Below, in pieces: positions 23,954 to 38,408 of a stretch of DNA of 64,000 bases (position 1 is the stretch's first letter; every line of letters begins with the position of its first letter). Source of the DNA: Liquidambar formosana (lineage: Eukaryota > Streptophyta > Magnoliopsida > Saxifragales > Altingiaceae); NCBI GenBank assembly GCA_039720395.1, contig CM077824.1:21140760-21204759 (forward strand). The letters are read 5' to 3'. A program made the translations under genes and the position numbers. The notes under the pieces were generated by a model. The model was not told the DNA's origin and did not search any database. It was given only the letters and a program-made list of their open reading frames with translations.

Positions 23954-25437
23954 TCAATTATTCTAGAAATTTCTTAAAAGCCCTTTATCCCATTAAATTT
24001 AATAAAATTATAATTACTTAAGAGAAGTCCAAATAATGTGACTAAATGAGTAACTAGTTGTGAAATTCTCATATTATTTTCAAAATTCTAGAGAGTAAAA
24101 ATATAGGAGTATCTTTCTCCTTTTGTTAATGGTCTTCTTAAGAAGTTAAGAATTAGAGCAAGAGCAATAAAACTAAAATATTTGAACTTTAATAATAATT
24201 TGAATGAATGGCTATATGTAGAGTGCTGCAACGAATAATTTGGAAACAACTATGAAAAAGAAACTAATTAAGAAAAAGGAAAATTTGTCAAAAATGGAAA
24301 GTTCAGAATTGAACCTATAATTTACAAATTTAGGTTCCAAAAAGAAGGCCGGAATTGATTTCATTTCAATATCGGAAGTTATTAAAGAAAAGAAAGTTTC
24401 CTAACATAGTAAAAACGAGTTTTTGGTGGCTTAAGCGGTGGAATTTAGCCAACATTCACTGTCGTCATTCGCAATTCTGACACTAAAATTTGTAAATTTT
24501 CCTTGGCACTTCCTGTATTTTGCACAATTCAGGCCTTCAAACCTTCTTTTTGTAATCTCTTGGGGTCTTCGGTGGGGCCTTGGATATATGTTTCGGTAGA
24601 AATGTTTTTCTTGAGCCATGCTTGGAAATAAAGGGTGCATATAATAAATATGAACAATTGATTTGAGAATGCATGATAGAAACATGATAGCATGATGCAA
24701 ATCCCAATCTACCATTAAGGAAATTGAAGGCGTGTGTTGAAATGGCAAAATTCTAGAGTACCAGAGGGTTTCTTATGGATTGGGATGAAATTGAGATGTA
24801 TTTGATCTAATAGTCACTACCTCGATATTTCTGTGGATTCTGTCCAATTAGCAATTTTGAATGACTGGGAATCGACAAGTTCTCCCTCATATCATTGTTA
24901 CTCTAATATGCCATGGCAAGGAGTCACAAATTTAGGTATTTCTGTATCATTAAATTCATTTTTTTTTCTTTTTTGACCAAACGATAGATATCTCGATCAT
25001 GTTCTAATCTCTTGTGATGTACAAACTATCTGCAAATCTATACATCTGATAGTGAGAGAGTAAAGACTTTAACTCGAAATTTACGATTCTTGAGCCGGTC
25101 CTTAGGAGTTCCATCTCATTAAATTCAAAATTTGAAACTCAAATGACTGTTAACAATTTAATATACCAGTTATGTGGATTAAAATTTGCTAAGAAAACAT
25201 ATTTCAGTGTAAAACTGATGCACCTTAATATTAAAGGTTTCACAGGAAAAAAAAAAAAAAAAACACTCTGCAATTACTTTTATCTTTCTAAACTACTATA
25301 AATCACCCAATTTTCCTCTTCTCAACAAGCACAAGCTCTCTCAAAACTAGGAAAACAAAACCATTATAAAAATAAATAAATAAATAAAAAACTAGCAAAA
25401 CAAAACACCATTAGATTTTCTACTTTGTTGGAAAACC
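23954..25437. other. Intergenic stretch with possible promoter of the second EC1-like copy
   Basis: No gene is recognised. An A run lies near 25246-25263. ACTATAAATCACCC near 25295-25308 resembles a TATA box about 130 bp before the ATG at 25438, so the promoter of the broken gene below may persist. Confidence 0.35.
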
Positions 25438-25746
25438 ATGACATTAACATCACCAATGACACTTTCGATACTGTTGATCGCAGCTTGCATGGCTACATTG
25501 GTGCCGACAGGGCTAGCCCAGTTATCACCCGAACCCCAATTGACAGCAACTTCAGAAGTCAGAACTATTATTTTTCGCCGATGAATGTTTCGCAGTGCTG
25601 GTGATCTCTCATGAACATAGAAGGCTGTGCTGGAGATTTATAACTCTCTTCTCAATATTGGCCAGATGGGTCTTATAGGCCCGGCTTGTTGCAAGGCAAA
25701 AATCGAGATCTCGGACAATTGCTGGCCTAATTTGTTCCCCCTTTAA
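25438..25746 (+). pseudogene. Second EC1/prolamin-like copy, frameshifted
   Basis: ATG 25438 opens a signal peptide-like segment (TLSILLIAACMATLVPTGLAQ) but stops at 25582-25584. Beyond it, other frames carry SQCW, then LNIGQMGLIGPACCKAKIEI and DNCWPNLFPL to TAA at 25744-25746. At least two frame changes are needed. The retained tryptophan codon shows what the copy at 22783 lost. The two copies are about 2.6 kb apart on the same strand, so they look like a tandem duplicate. Confidence 0.72.
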
Positions 25747-25787
25747 CCCACACAAATTTCGTATCTTGAAATAAAGAGACAAGAAAT

Positions 25788-26607
25788 GCCGACAAATAAC
25801 AATTTATATTAAATGAAATGAATGACTACAATTCTCTATGAATATCTTTTACAAAAGAAAGTTTTCCTCGGATTAAATCTCTGTAAGTTTTATGATCTAA
25901 GGGCAATGAGCGTTTGATCTTGAATCGCTTAAGAGAGACACGTGGATTGAAGTATTTTGTTTAGACTCGAGGACCATGTAGATCTCGAACTCAAACTTGG
26001 TAGTGAAGATGCTCTTGTCACTTTTTTTCAGCAGAATGTCAGTAGGAGCTCTCTGTTTGTGTGTCCTTCTTCATGGACTAGAGCCTTATATTTATAGGCA
26101 AGGGTGGAGGTCTTCTCTTGGAAATCCCAAATTTGACTTCCCTTGATTTAGGGAATAATATTGATTTAACAGGAGATTTGTCCCCTTAATTTTAAATTTG
26201 AATTAATTGTTATCCCAAAATCTTAGGGAATATTATTAATTAAAGAGGGATTTTCTCTTTCATTTGAAATTTATGAAAATTTTTATTAAAAGGTTTCTAA
26301 ATTTGAGGAGACAAATTTTCCCAAATTATGGGAGGCAATATTTCATGAATGGACTTTTTTATGAGGGTGATTTGGACCTCATAATGATGACATGTGCCAC
26401 ATGTGGGGCCCACGCAAATGTAATGGGCTATGTTGGCATATGACTTGGTGAGTTAGGCCATTGCATAGGTTAGATTATCACGTCTGTTTTATGTGTCCAC
26501 TGATAGTTTGAATGAGTCCCATTTGTCTTTGACTAGTCAAATACTTTAGACTTTGATTATTTGACTCATCCAAGAGTTGAGCTTTACAAAATTTCAATGT
26601 CTACAAA
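25788..26607 (-). repeat. Possible solo LTR, minus orientation
   Basis: Bounded by TGCCGACA and TGTCTACA, weakly inverted termini. A minus-strand TATA-like CTATAAATATAAGG lies at about 26085-26098. Composition differs from the flanks. I found no target-site duplication, so the boundaries and the identification are uncertain. Confidence 0.3.
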
Positions 26608-27683
26608 CCCTCTCTTCCCTCCTTTGCTCAAGAGCTCATGCACTAGTCGATCTTAGAGGGGCCTGCCATCCAAGGCAACAACTACTGTGGCTAAGCCGTT
26701 TTCGCTAAAGATTTGATGAAAGATGATGATGCCAAAGATTCTAATTTTGATTTTAATTATTTAAATTTCCTCTTGTTGAGGAAATGAAATGGTTTTTGTT
26801 GATCAATGGGAGTGGTCTAGAATACCTAGTACTAGTGTCATTTTTCTTTTTAAAAATCTTAATAAGGAGTTTTTAAGGGATTGTCTTTTGATTATTGATA
26901 GTAAATGTCGGTTATATGTCCTACAAGGTGTTTGTGGCTCCTTGTCCTACCAAATAGATGCTTTGTCATTGCAAGGAGATTTTCCCAATGTGTGTTTCTG
27001 TGTTTGAAGTCTCTCTCTCTTTAACTCTCATTGTGTGCTGTGTGCACGCATTTTTGAATCATAGTATAAGTTGGAATGATGGTAACTTGATTTTGGGCCC
27101 AAATATGAATAAGTAAGAACTAGTTATTTACCTTGAGGGTAGTTATCAAACACTGAGCTCAAATGTTTGAGCCCACCTTATCTTTGGGAAAACCGGTTAC
27201 GGGGATTCTCAAACACCCTTATGCGTGGTCCGCATCCAATGTGAAATACTAACAAGTAACAACATAGAATTCTTATTTTTTAATTGAAAGACTTCACTTT
27301 GATTGAACTTCGTATTCAGTTCATAGTTCAAGTATTTACCCAAACAACTGGAAAGGGATGGGTAGGGGACATATCATATGATTCGAGGTTTAGAAATTCA
27401 GAAGAAAATTTTACGTTGCAGGAAATTTAATTTCTAACATGGGGGAAAAGAGGGAAAAATTTTCCAAATTTTAAATAGGAAAATAACTTTCGGTTTTCCA
27501 AATCCAAGATGTTGTTTTGCCTCTTTCTCCGTCACATAAATATAAATAAATAAATAAATAATTCCTTAACTAAAAATCATTTTTCTTAGGTTATATAGGT
27601 CCTAACAATGAACTCTCGTCTGTCAACTTTATGTTTGCTATATTAAGATGTCACCATTCCTAAAGTGCTCAACAGGGAGTCGG
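26608..27683. other. Intergenic stretch
   Basis: A 72-codon frame at 26789-27007 has no domain I recognise. An (ATAA)n repeat occurs near 27541-27562. AACACCCTTATGCGTGG and a CATCCAATGTGAAATACTAAC segment near 27206-27255 resemble 19125-19155, suggesting shared repeat ancestry. Confidence 0.35.
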
Positions 27684-27850
27684 TTTTTTTTTTTTTTTTT
27701 TCATTTTTTTTTTTCATGCCATATGATAGGAAAAAACATAAGTATTGGGGCATAATCGAAACCAAGACCTCGATCGGTAAACTCTATCTTGATTGAAACG
27801 AGACTTGTTACTAAGCCAAGGGCCATTGGCTCAATGAATTGTCTAATAAG
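27684..27850 (-). mobile_element. Possible SINE, minus strand
   Basis: On the minus strand a GGCTTAGTAAC A-box-like segment and a GGTTTCGATTATG B-box-like segment lead into A-rich runs (T runs on plus at 27684-27714). Confidence 0.35.
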
Positions 27851-27857
27851 AGGGAAA

Positions 27858-27990
27858 ATACACCAACGGCCCTTACAGCCTAGTGGTATCACTATACTAG
27901 GATAAGATGGGATGGGGTGTGGTTAGTTTAGGGTTCAAGTCTCTTTGATGTAAGCAAAAAGAAGGAAAATACTAAACATATAAACCCGAT
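27858..27990 (+). mobile_element. Possible tRNA-derived SINE, plus strand
   Basis: CAGCCTAGTGGTA (27876-27888) and GGGTTCAAGTC (27931-27941) are spaced like pol III A and B boxes. A purine-rich tail follows. It abuts the minus-strand SINE head to head. Confidence 0.4.
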
Positions 27991-28581
27991 ACATATATTG
28001 TGAAGATGATATCTAACTATCTCGACATCCTACTATATACTTTACGCCTTGTTTCTTTGATCGGAATTAGGGAGAATGGGAATAAAATAGAATGTGATTT
28101 TAATAGTGAACCGCCACAAAAAGAGAGTAATTTTCCTTTGCTAAACCAAAAAAAAAGATTACTTTTTCTACTTTTTTGAGCAACAATTAAATCATAAAAC
28201 CATGAAAAGTACTTCTAAAAGGCTAAGCAAAGGATGCCTTAGAATTATGTGATCTCACTTTCCAATTTAGTTCCACAAAGGGCTCAATCCTCATCAATAT
28301 TCTTACCCATCTACAAATCGGTTATTGAACAACTGAGTCCATTATTAAGTTGGCACATATCAAAACGTTAGATAACAAATATTCATGGCTCGTCACACAT
28401 TCTAACGTGATTATTTTCAACAGGCTGCATAAACGTGATTTAATGAACACCCTGCCTTTTAAAGTGATTAAACAACTCCAATATTTTCCACCATTGATCT
28501 TTATTTTGGAATTAAAATTTAAGATCCAATGATAATTAGATAGCAGTCTTGTTATCAAATCTCTGAAATTATTTTGATTGT
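27991..28581. other. Intergenic stretch, nothing recognised
   Basis: AT-rich, no supported coding or repeat structure. Confidence 0.35.
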
Positions 28582-28590
28582 TTAAAAATT

Positions 28591-29001
28591 GGGCTAGGCT
28601 ATTGCCACCACATAAAATACTCTAAACCCCCCATTTAATTTATATTTTTAAGGTTTTATAAAAAATATAAAATTTTTTTTTGAAAACTAATCACATGGTC
28701 TACTAGAAAATATCATTCTGGACAACTTTTTAGAAGAAAGATTTTTCAAAATCTGTCATTTAAGTAGACTTTTTTTGCATTTTTTAAGGAAAATGAAATA
28801 GAGAATGTAAATGGCTAAAAAGTGTGCTTAAATGATAGATTTTAGAAAAATTTTCTTCTACAAAGTTGTTCAAAATAATGTTTTCTAATGAACAACGGGA
28901 TTAATTTTTTGTAAAAACCTTTTATATTTTTCATTAAATTTCAAAAAGTGTAAATTAATGAGAGACTTTGAGTACTTTATGTGGTGGCAATAGCTTCACT
29001 C
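28591..29001. mobile_element. Foldback MULE-type MITE with 9-bp target duplication
   Basis: The two halves are inverted copies over most of their length (GCTATTGCCACCACATAAA on the left, its complement at 28975-28994). The 9-bp repeat TTAAAAATT flanks it exactly (28582-28590 and 29002-29010). A 9-bp duplication with long inverted repeats fits Mutator-like elements. 411 bp, no coding capacity. Confidence 0.85.
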
Positions 29002-29010
29002 TTAAAAATT

Positions 29011-30524
29011 TGGATAACAAACTTATTATCTCACGAAGCTCTTTAAATTAAATATTAAAATTTTTACAATCAGGTTCTTACCCTTGAGCCCGGATTCGCT
29101 GCTGTACTGTAAAACAAAAACGTAGCATATGTTGTGCATGTCTCGGATCGCAACATGTGGTCTAGGGAGCATCCAACGGCGTGAGATAAAAGGGCTTATT
29201 TTAATCCCCAAACCAACACTTAACAACGTGAGTAGTGAAGATTAGGCTTAGCTAGGTCTCATCAAAAGCTCAAGGCTTCTAGGTAGGTCAAAGCCCGAAA
29301 TCATAAGCCCAGGCCAAGACCAGTACAAATACCCTTGGGATAGGCTTGGGCCTTTAGTCGCAGCCCAAGTCCAAGCCTAGACCGGCCAAGCCCAACCCAA
29401 AAAGCCCGACACAAACCCGATAATTTAAACATTTAAGACTTAAGAGTTTGGCACCTAAAGAATTCATTTAAAATTATCAAGAGCAGAATGGATTATTGAG
29501 TTTCAATGAGTAAGACGTACCGTACCATACCCTTTTATGAAACAATGATAGGTTGAGGAACATGTTACGCATGTGCTTATTGTTATTTGCTAGTTGGTCA
29601 TGTTATATTTAGGCTTTCAAAGGTAATGCTATATGATATATTATTGCTTGTCAACTTGCTACAAATTGATTACCAACATGATACAAATTGATTACCAACT
29701 TGTTATCACTGCAATACCTATAATACCCTTTTAAAAAAAGCACGTATGTGAGAAAAAAGGGCAAATCCATCATTATACTGTAGATGAACAGTGCATCTAC
29801 AGTAACATTATTGCTTGTCAACTTGCTACAAACTAACTATCAACGTGATACAAATTGACGACCAACTTGGTATCACTACAATACCTTTAATACCCTTTTA
29901 AAAAAAGCATATATGTGGGAAAAAAAAAGAAGGGAAAATCAGTCATTTTACTATAGATGAACAGCGGTAAACAACCTTATTCTCTTTTATTATAGTTTTA
30001 GATTTATATTTCAATCAATAGCCCATGTTTTATCTTGCTAGTTATGTCATAAAATTAAATTATATCTAGAAAGCTCTAAAGTTATATTTTAATAACATTA
30101 TTAACGTATTAGTTATAAAACTAATAAGTTTATAACTACTCCGTATATATTAGTATTTAACTTATTAATATATTTATTTCAAAAAGTTCATAAATATAAG
30201 TTACACCAATACATATGATTATTGCATATTTGCAATTCAATAACTATTTTATTTTGCACCCTAAAAGATTAAGCTCAAAATGCCAAGGCCCATGGGTTGG
30301 GCCTGTGCTTCACATTTCTTTTATGGCCTGGTTGGCCTAGCCCGATGAATAATGAAAGCTCGGAATACCTGGCCTGAGGTCCAGCCGAGCAGGTATGTGG
30401 AATCACCTCTCTCCATACCCATTTCTTGAACCAAAAAATAAAAATAAAAATAAAAATAATTATTATATGACTAATATACATATGTATAATTAATGTTATA
30501 TTTTATAAATTTATATATATGAGT
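29011..30524. other. Intergenic stretch with GCCCAAGCC-rich segments
   Basis: 29240-29420 and 30285-30385 are rich in GGCCTGGGC/GCCCAAGCC words in both orientations and may be the two ends of one non-autonomous element of about 1.1 kb, but I could not define matching termini. A direct repeat lies between them (separate entry). Confidence 0.3.
29641..29974. repeat. 167-bp direct repeat, two tandem copies
   Basis: TTATTGCTTGTCAACTTGC starts at 29641 and again at 29808. Both units contain CAATACCTNTAATACCCTTTT and end near ACTNTAGATGAACAG. In unit 1 the end forms a palindrome, ACTGTAGATG ... CATCTACAGT (29777-29803). Confidence 0.8.
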
Positions 30525-30910
30525 ATTTTTCTTATGATCGAAGTTAACATAATGTAATTTTACATTAAGTCACCATGTAAAACTCTACCTGTAACCTGAA
30601 CTGTTGGATTAGATAGCCTTATCATATAGGTGATGCATACATAAAATCAAGTTAATCTGAGACTGATTGCTATTTGATCCAAAACTTATATTTTTTTAAT
30701 CAATGACAATCATATCGCTCATTTTTTACATTAATGGAGGAAGCAACTCTTAATATCTGATCAATTTGATTTTTTACATGTGTAACTTTCTTATGAAGTA
30801 GATCTAATCCAATGGTTGATTTTGCAAAATTCAAGTCACAAATAAAGTTTTGGAGGGTAACCTAACACAAAGTTGCATTAGATTAATCTCTTAGGTTAAT
30901 CTCATAAAAA
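30525..30910. mobile_element. MITE with long inverted arms
   Basis: The left arm (TTATGATCGAAGTTAAC, ATTAAGTCACC, CAAGTTAATCTGAG) is an inverted, diverged copy of the right arm (GAAGTAGATCTAATCC, GGAGGGTAACCTAAC, AGGTTAATCTCATAA). A single arm of the same family lies at 21941-22105. Confidence 0.6.
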
Positions 30911-30922
30911 GGGACTCTTATA

Positions 30923-31559
30923 TACACCCTCTATTTCTAATTAATTATCCTTTTTGAAAAAACACACATTTTTATGAGACTCTATTAAATGCTTTTACAT
31001 CAATATATATATATGTTTTGACATTCTAATTTTGCCCTAAAGTATACAAAACATTGGAACGATAGAGAATATCCTTTTGAGGGTATTTTAGGAAATGAAA
31101 CAAAAAGAATCATTAAGTTTTGGAATGTGATAATAATTTTGAAACATCCCAAAAGAAAAAAAAGGTCAAATTGCAAAAAACCCTCCTAAAGTATGGGAGG
31201 GTCAACAGATAACTTCTCTTATGTTTTAATTTTGTCAATGTACCCTTTTACTTTAGTTGAAAGACAGAACCAATAGTCGATGACCATCCAAATGGCTATG
31301 ACATCGGCGAGGGTTCCAACGATTTTGGACAACACGGGTCCGTTAACGGTATCACGTATCTAACTACGTGACTAATTTTTGTCAAATTTCATTAACGACG
31401 AGTGACAGTGGGGTACATTGACAAAAATTAAAACATAGGGGAGGCACATTGACAAAATTAAAACACGAGGGGGTTATTTGTTGACCCCCCATACTTCAAG
31501 AGGGTTTTTTGCAATTTACCAAAAAAAAAAAGGTTAATAATTTAGGAATGGAGGGAGTA
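30923..31559. mobile_element. Stowaway MITE interrupted by another MITE
   Basis: Outer ends are CACCCTCTATTTCTAA on the left and, inverted, CTCCCTCCATTCCTAA on the right, each next to TA (30923-30924 and 31558-31559), the Stowaway (Tc1/mariner) signature. The body is about 270 bp once the inner element at 31164-31520 is removed. Confidence 0.8.
31164..31520. mobile_element. MITE with long TIRs nested in the Stowaway
   Basis: Inverted ends GGTCAAATTGCAAAAAACCC and, from the right, GGTAAATTGCAAAAAACCC continue as diverged inverted arms for about 80 bp (GTCAACA, TTTTAATTTTGTCAATG). It sits in an A run, so the target duplication is all A (8 or more). The interior shows no gene. Confidence 0.8.
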
Positions 31560-32004
31560 AATTAGATTAGATCTTCTCTTAGATTGGGTTGATTTATAAC
31601 GACTCAAACTTTGATAAAACCAAATAGTAGTTCCTTTCCTTATCTCTTGATTGAAGGTGATGCACTCAACGTTGTTAATTCGACTCTCAAGCCTAAAAAC
31701 TGTCCATAAGAGTTTGAGGTTATTAATTATTGGTGATATTGTGGAGAACCTTCGATGTCTTCCTAAAGTTAGTTTTGACATTGTGCCAAAAAAGGTAAAT
31801 GGTGTAGCCTATGGCTAGGTGGTCCTTGAAAATTAGCTTTTCTGGTTTCTTTCCAACCGAGTCTCTTCTTTTTTCAATTATGGAAGCCTGCTTGTTGGAT
31901 GGATGTAATAGAGGGTGATAAGGTTTTTTCTTCCTTGTTGTTTCCTTTGCCTTTTCTTATTTTTCTCTTTCTTGTCTTGTTTTTGTTTTAATGAAGGTTG
32001 TCTT

Positions 32005-32036
<32 letters not shown>
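31560..32036 (+). pseudogene. 5'-truncated LINE-type RNase H (RVT_3) fragment with poly(A)
   Basis: Plus-strand frames contain LIEGDALNVVNSTLKP and, after frame changes, pieces like IVPKKVNGVAY that match the RNase H domain at the 3' end of plant LINEs. An A26 tail ends it (32009-32034). Several stops; not functional. Confidence 0.65.
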
Positions 32037-32038
<2 letters not shown>

Positions 32039-32598
32039 TAAGGGGAATTTTAGATTGGTCAGCCTATAAGAAAATAATTATAATTGGTAGTCATTGTTAG
32101 TTAAGTTAGAAATCATTTACTAAGAAGTTAGTAGTATTTAGCATTCAACTGTAATTATTTTCCCCTAAGCCAACCAATCTAAAATTCCTCCTTTAACTTA
32201 GGACCGGACCAAAGTCGTTCAAGAAACAAACCAAATCATTTCAAATGATCAATTTTGGTCCATTCTTGGTTTGGACCACCCGAAGCTACTGTGCTTTGTT
32301 TGTGTAACAGAATTTTGTTCTCAAAAGTTATTTGTCTTAAATTTTCTGCTTTCAACCGCCGAAACATACAGATTTTAACTCAATGACACACATTTTTTTT
32401 AAGTCTTATCCAAATTATAAAATGTTAAAACGACACACACGCACACGACAAAATGAAGATTTTATTTTTCAATTAGTAAAATTGTTGCCCTGGACCGAGA
32501 CAAATTCAAGATTAAGAAACTGATTATAAAAAAATCTAACGAACTCATAATATCCCCCTAACTGACAGAATTCCTCATTTAATCTCTCTCTCCTCATC
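32037..32598. other. Upstream region of the beta-tubulin gene
   Basis: Two diverged inverted segments (AAGGGGAATTTTAGATTGG near 32040 and CCAATCTAAAATTCCTCC near 32174) frame a 150-bp foldback, probably a small MITE. The rest is likely promoter sequence. Confidence 0.45.
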
Positions 32599-32606
32599 TA
32601 TAAAAT
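32599..32606 (+). promoter_or_regulatory. TATA box of the beta-tubulin gene
   Basis: TATAAAAT lies 118 bp before the ATG, followed by a C/T-rich leader typical of plant tubulin 5' UTRs. Confidence 0.7.
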
Positions 32607-32723
32607 CCTTCCCGACCTCCACACCGGTCTTCTCCAACCCTACTTTCCCTCTCAAACACCAACCTCACACTCTCTCTCATTCCCTCCATTTCCCCTCACT
32701 TTCCCACCCATTTTCCCGAGAAA

Positions 32724-36531
<3,808 letters not shown>

Positions 36532-36569
36532 GGTGTCAATGCCTATGTATGGGATATGATGATGGTCAA

Positions 36570-36575
36570 AATAAA
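36570..36575 (+). terminator. Poly(A) signal of the beta-tubulin gene
   Basis: AATAAA 39 bases after the stop codon, in AT-rich sequence. Confidence 0.55.
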
Positions 36576-38408
36576 TTTATGAGGGTCAGTTGGGTGTTAG
36601 TGTGTGTGATTTTTATATTATTTATTTTCTAAGAATTGTCAATGGGATGCCTGTTTGTTGTAGATGTTGTGAGCATGTCATTTTTCCTTGCGCGTCTTTG
36701 TTTCATGCAATGTGTTAACAAGATAGGTGGATGACTTAAGCTAATATTGGTTTATTGGTTTTTGTCTCTTCATGTTATGATTGCATCCAAAGTGTACCCT
36801 CTAGTTTTTAATTTTTATATAGTTTTTGGTTTTTGTAAGCAAAACCAGAATGGCACTTGGTGTGTCTGTAGATTAGGGGACTCTTAGATGGGGTGTAGAT
36901 GGAAACAATTAAGCTAAAGGGACCCACTAATGATTGTGACATCCTGTGCTACCATATGGTAGTGGGTCCATGGTCCATGGTCCATTGTGCATTGTTCTTT
37001 CAATCCATTTTTCTTTTTTCTTCTTAATTTTTTGGGTAGAAATTGTTTTTTGTTCATACCATGCAATGTGCAAACTGCAAAGTGCAGGAAAAAAGAAAAA
37101 AAGTGGAAAGTTCAGAATGCTCGTGCTCACATGGGGATCAGCTTTACTTGTAATGCCAGTTTCAAGGGGAGCCAGCTTGCCGCCCCACCTGTTTGTTCTA
37201 TCACTTTCACCTTTGTTCTAATGACAGTTTCGGGTGCAGCAGCTAGCTGCCCCACCTGTCCTTTTCATTGATTAATATAATTGCTAAGTGTTTGGAGTAA
37301 TAGTTAAGGGAGTTGGAGTAGGTGGTTAGTTGGCTCATGATTGGATTTTGAAAGTAATGGCACTGAGTGTTCACATTTGAGCCTGTTTGTGATAATGATT
37401 TCAGGCGGTGCCTGTAGCTTGGGGTTTTCTTGACATGTGCTATTATGAAGCTCAATTAATGAGGTAATGACTGCATGAGAAACATATTTGTACAGTTTTT
37501 AAAAATATTTTCATTTTTTTTTAATTATAAAGAAAGTACATTAATTTTTATATTTTTTCATTATTTCTCATATGATTAATTCCTAAATCAAAAAGCTGAT
37601 GGGAAAATGGATGAGAGGATCCCATCATAACTGGAATCTAGCGTGAAATACACAAAAGCTTACACAATAATAATGTAGCCGACAATTTCGCTGACCTTAT
37701 CGTTCTTATCTTCTTTCAACCACCTTCCCTTTACTTGCCTTAGAATTTTGCCCTCCAATAAAATGTTTGGTGTGATTCTTACTGTTCTGTTTTCATTTGT
37801 CTCACTCTCATATTTTTCTAAATAAAATTAAATCATGGATTCCAAGAACTATTTATGTCAAGTTTGTTAGGAGAAAGTTACTGGGGAATTCCAGTATAGA
37901 GGAACTCTAATCATACCAGTCGCAACTGTGGCATTTTCGTTGTCATTGCGACACATAAAACGAACGTGTGACCAAAAGATAGATACGTATGCGTAGAGAA
38001 AAAAAAAAACAGAAATGATTAAAAGTTCTAACGACTGATACTAACACCTTCTTCAAATGTATCAGTGACAATAATAAAGGAATTGCTAACACAATAAGTG
38101 TACGTTGGCATTGGTGCAGGACGAGAAATTACTATGTATAATCATTATATCATATGACGTAATGATGTGATATAACTGAACAAATACATTTAAGCCATTT
38201 ACCATGGTATATAAGTTGTAGAAAAATGATTAGATAATAAAAAGTATAACTATGACTACAAATTTAATAGAAAGTATAACTATCATGTCATCATACCCTG
38301 TAATATAACATTTATACTGAATAATCTCTCGTGGAGTATGGGCTATAGACTATATTAAGTGGCTGTAAGATGCCAAAAGAGAGAAACCCCTACAGTCTCT
38401 TTGGAAAA
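36576..38408. other. Intergenic stretch downstream of tubulin
   Basis: No gene is recognised. Short repeats of GGTCCAT occur at 36963-36982. The short open frames at 36946-37271 read through T/A-rich sequence and have no similarity. Confidence 0.4.
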
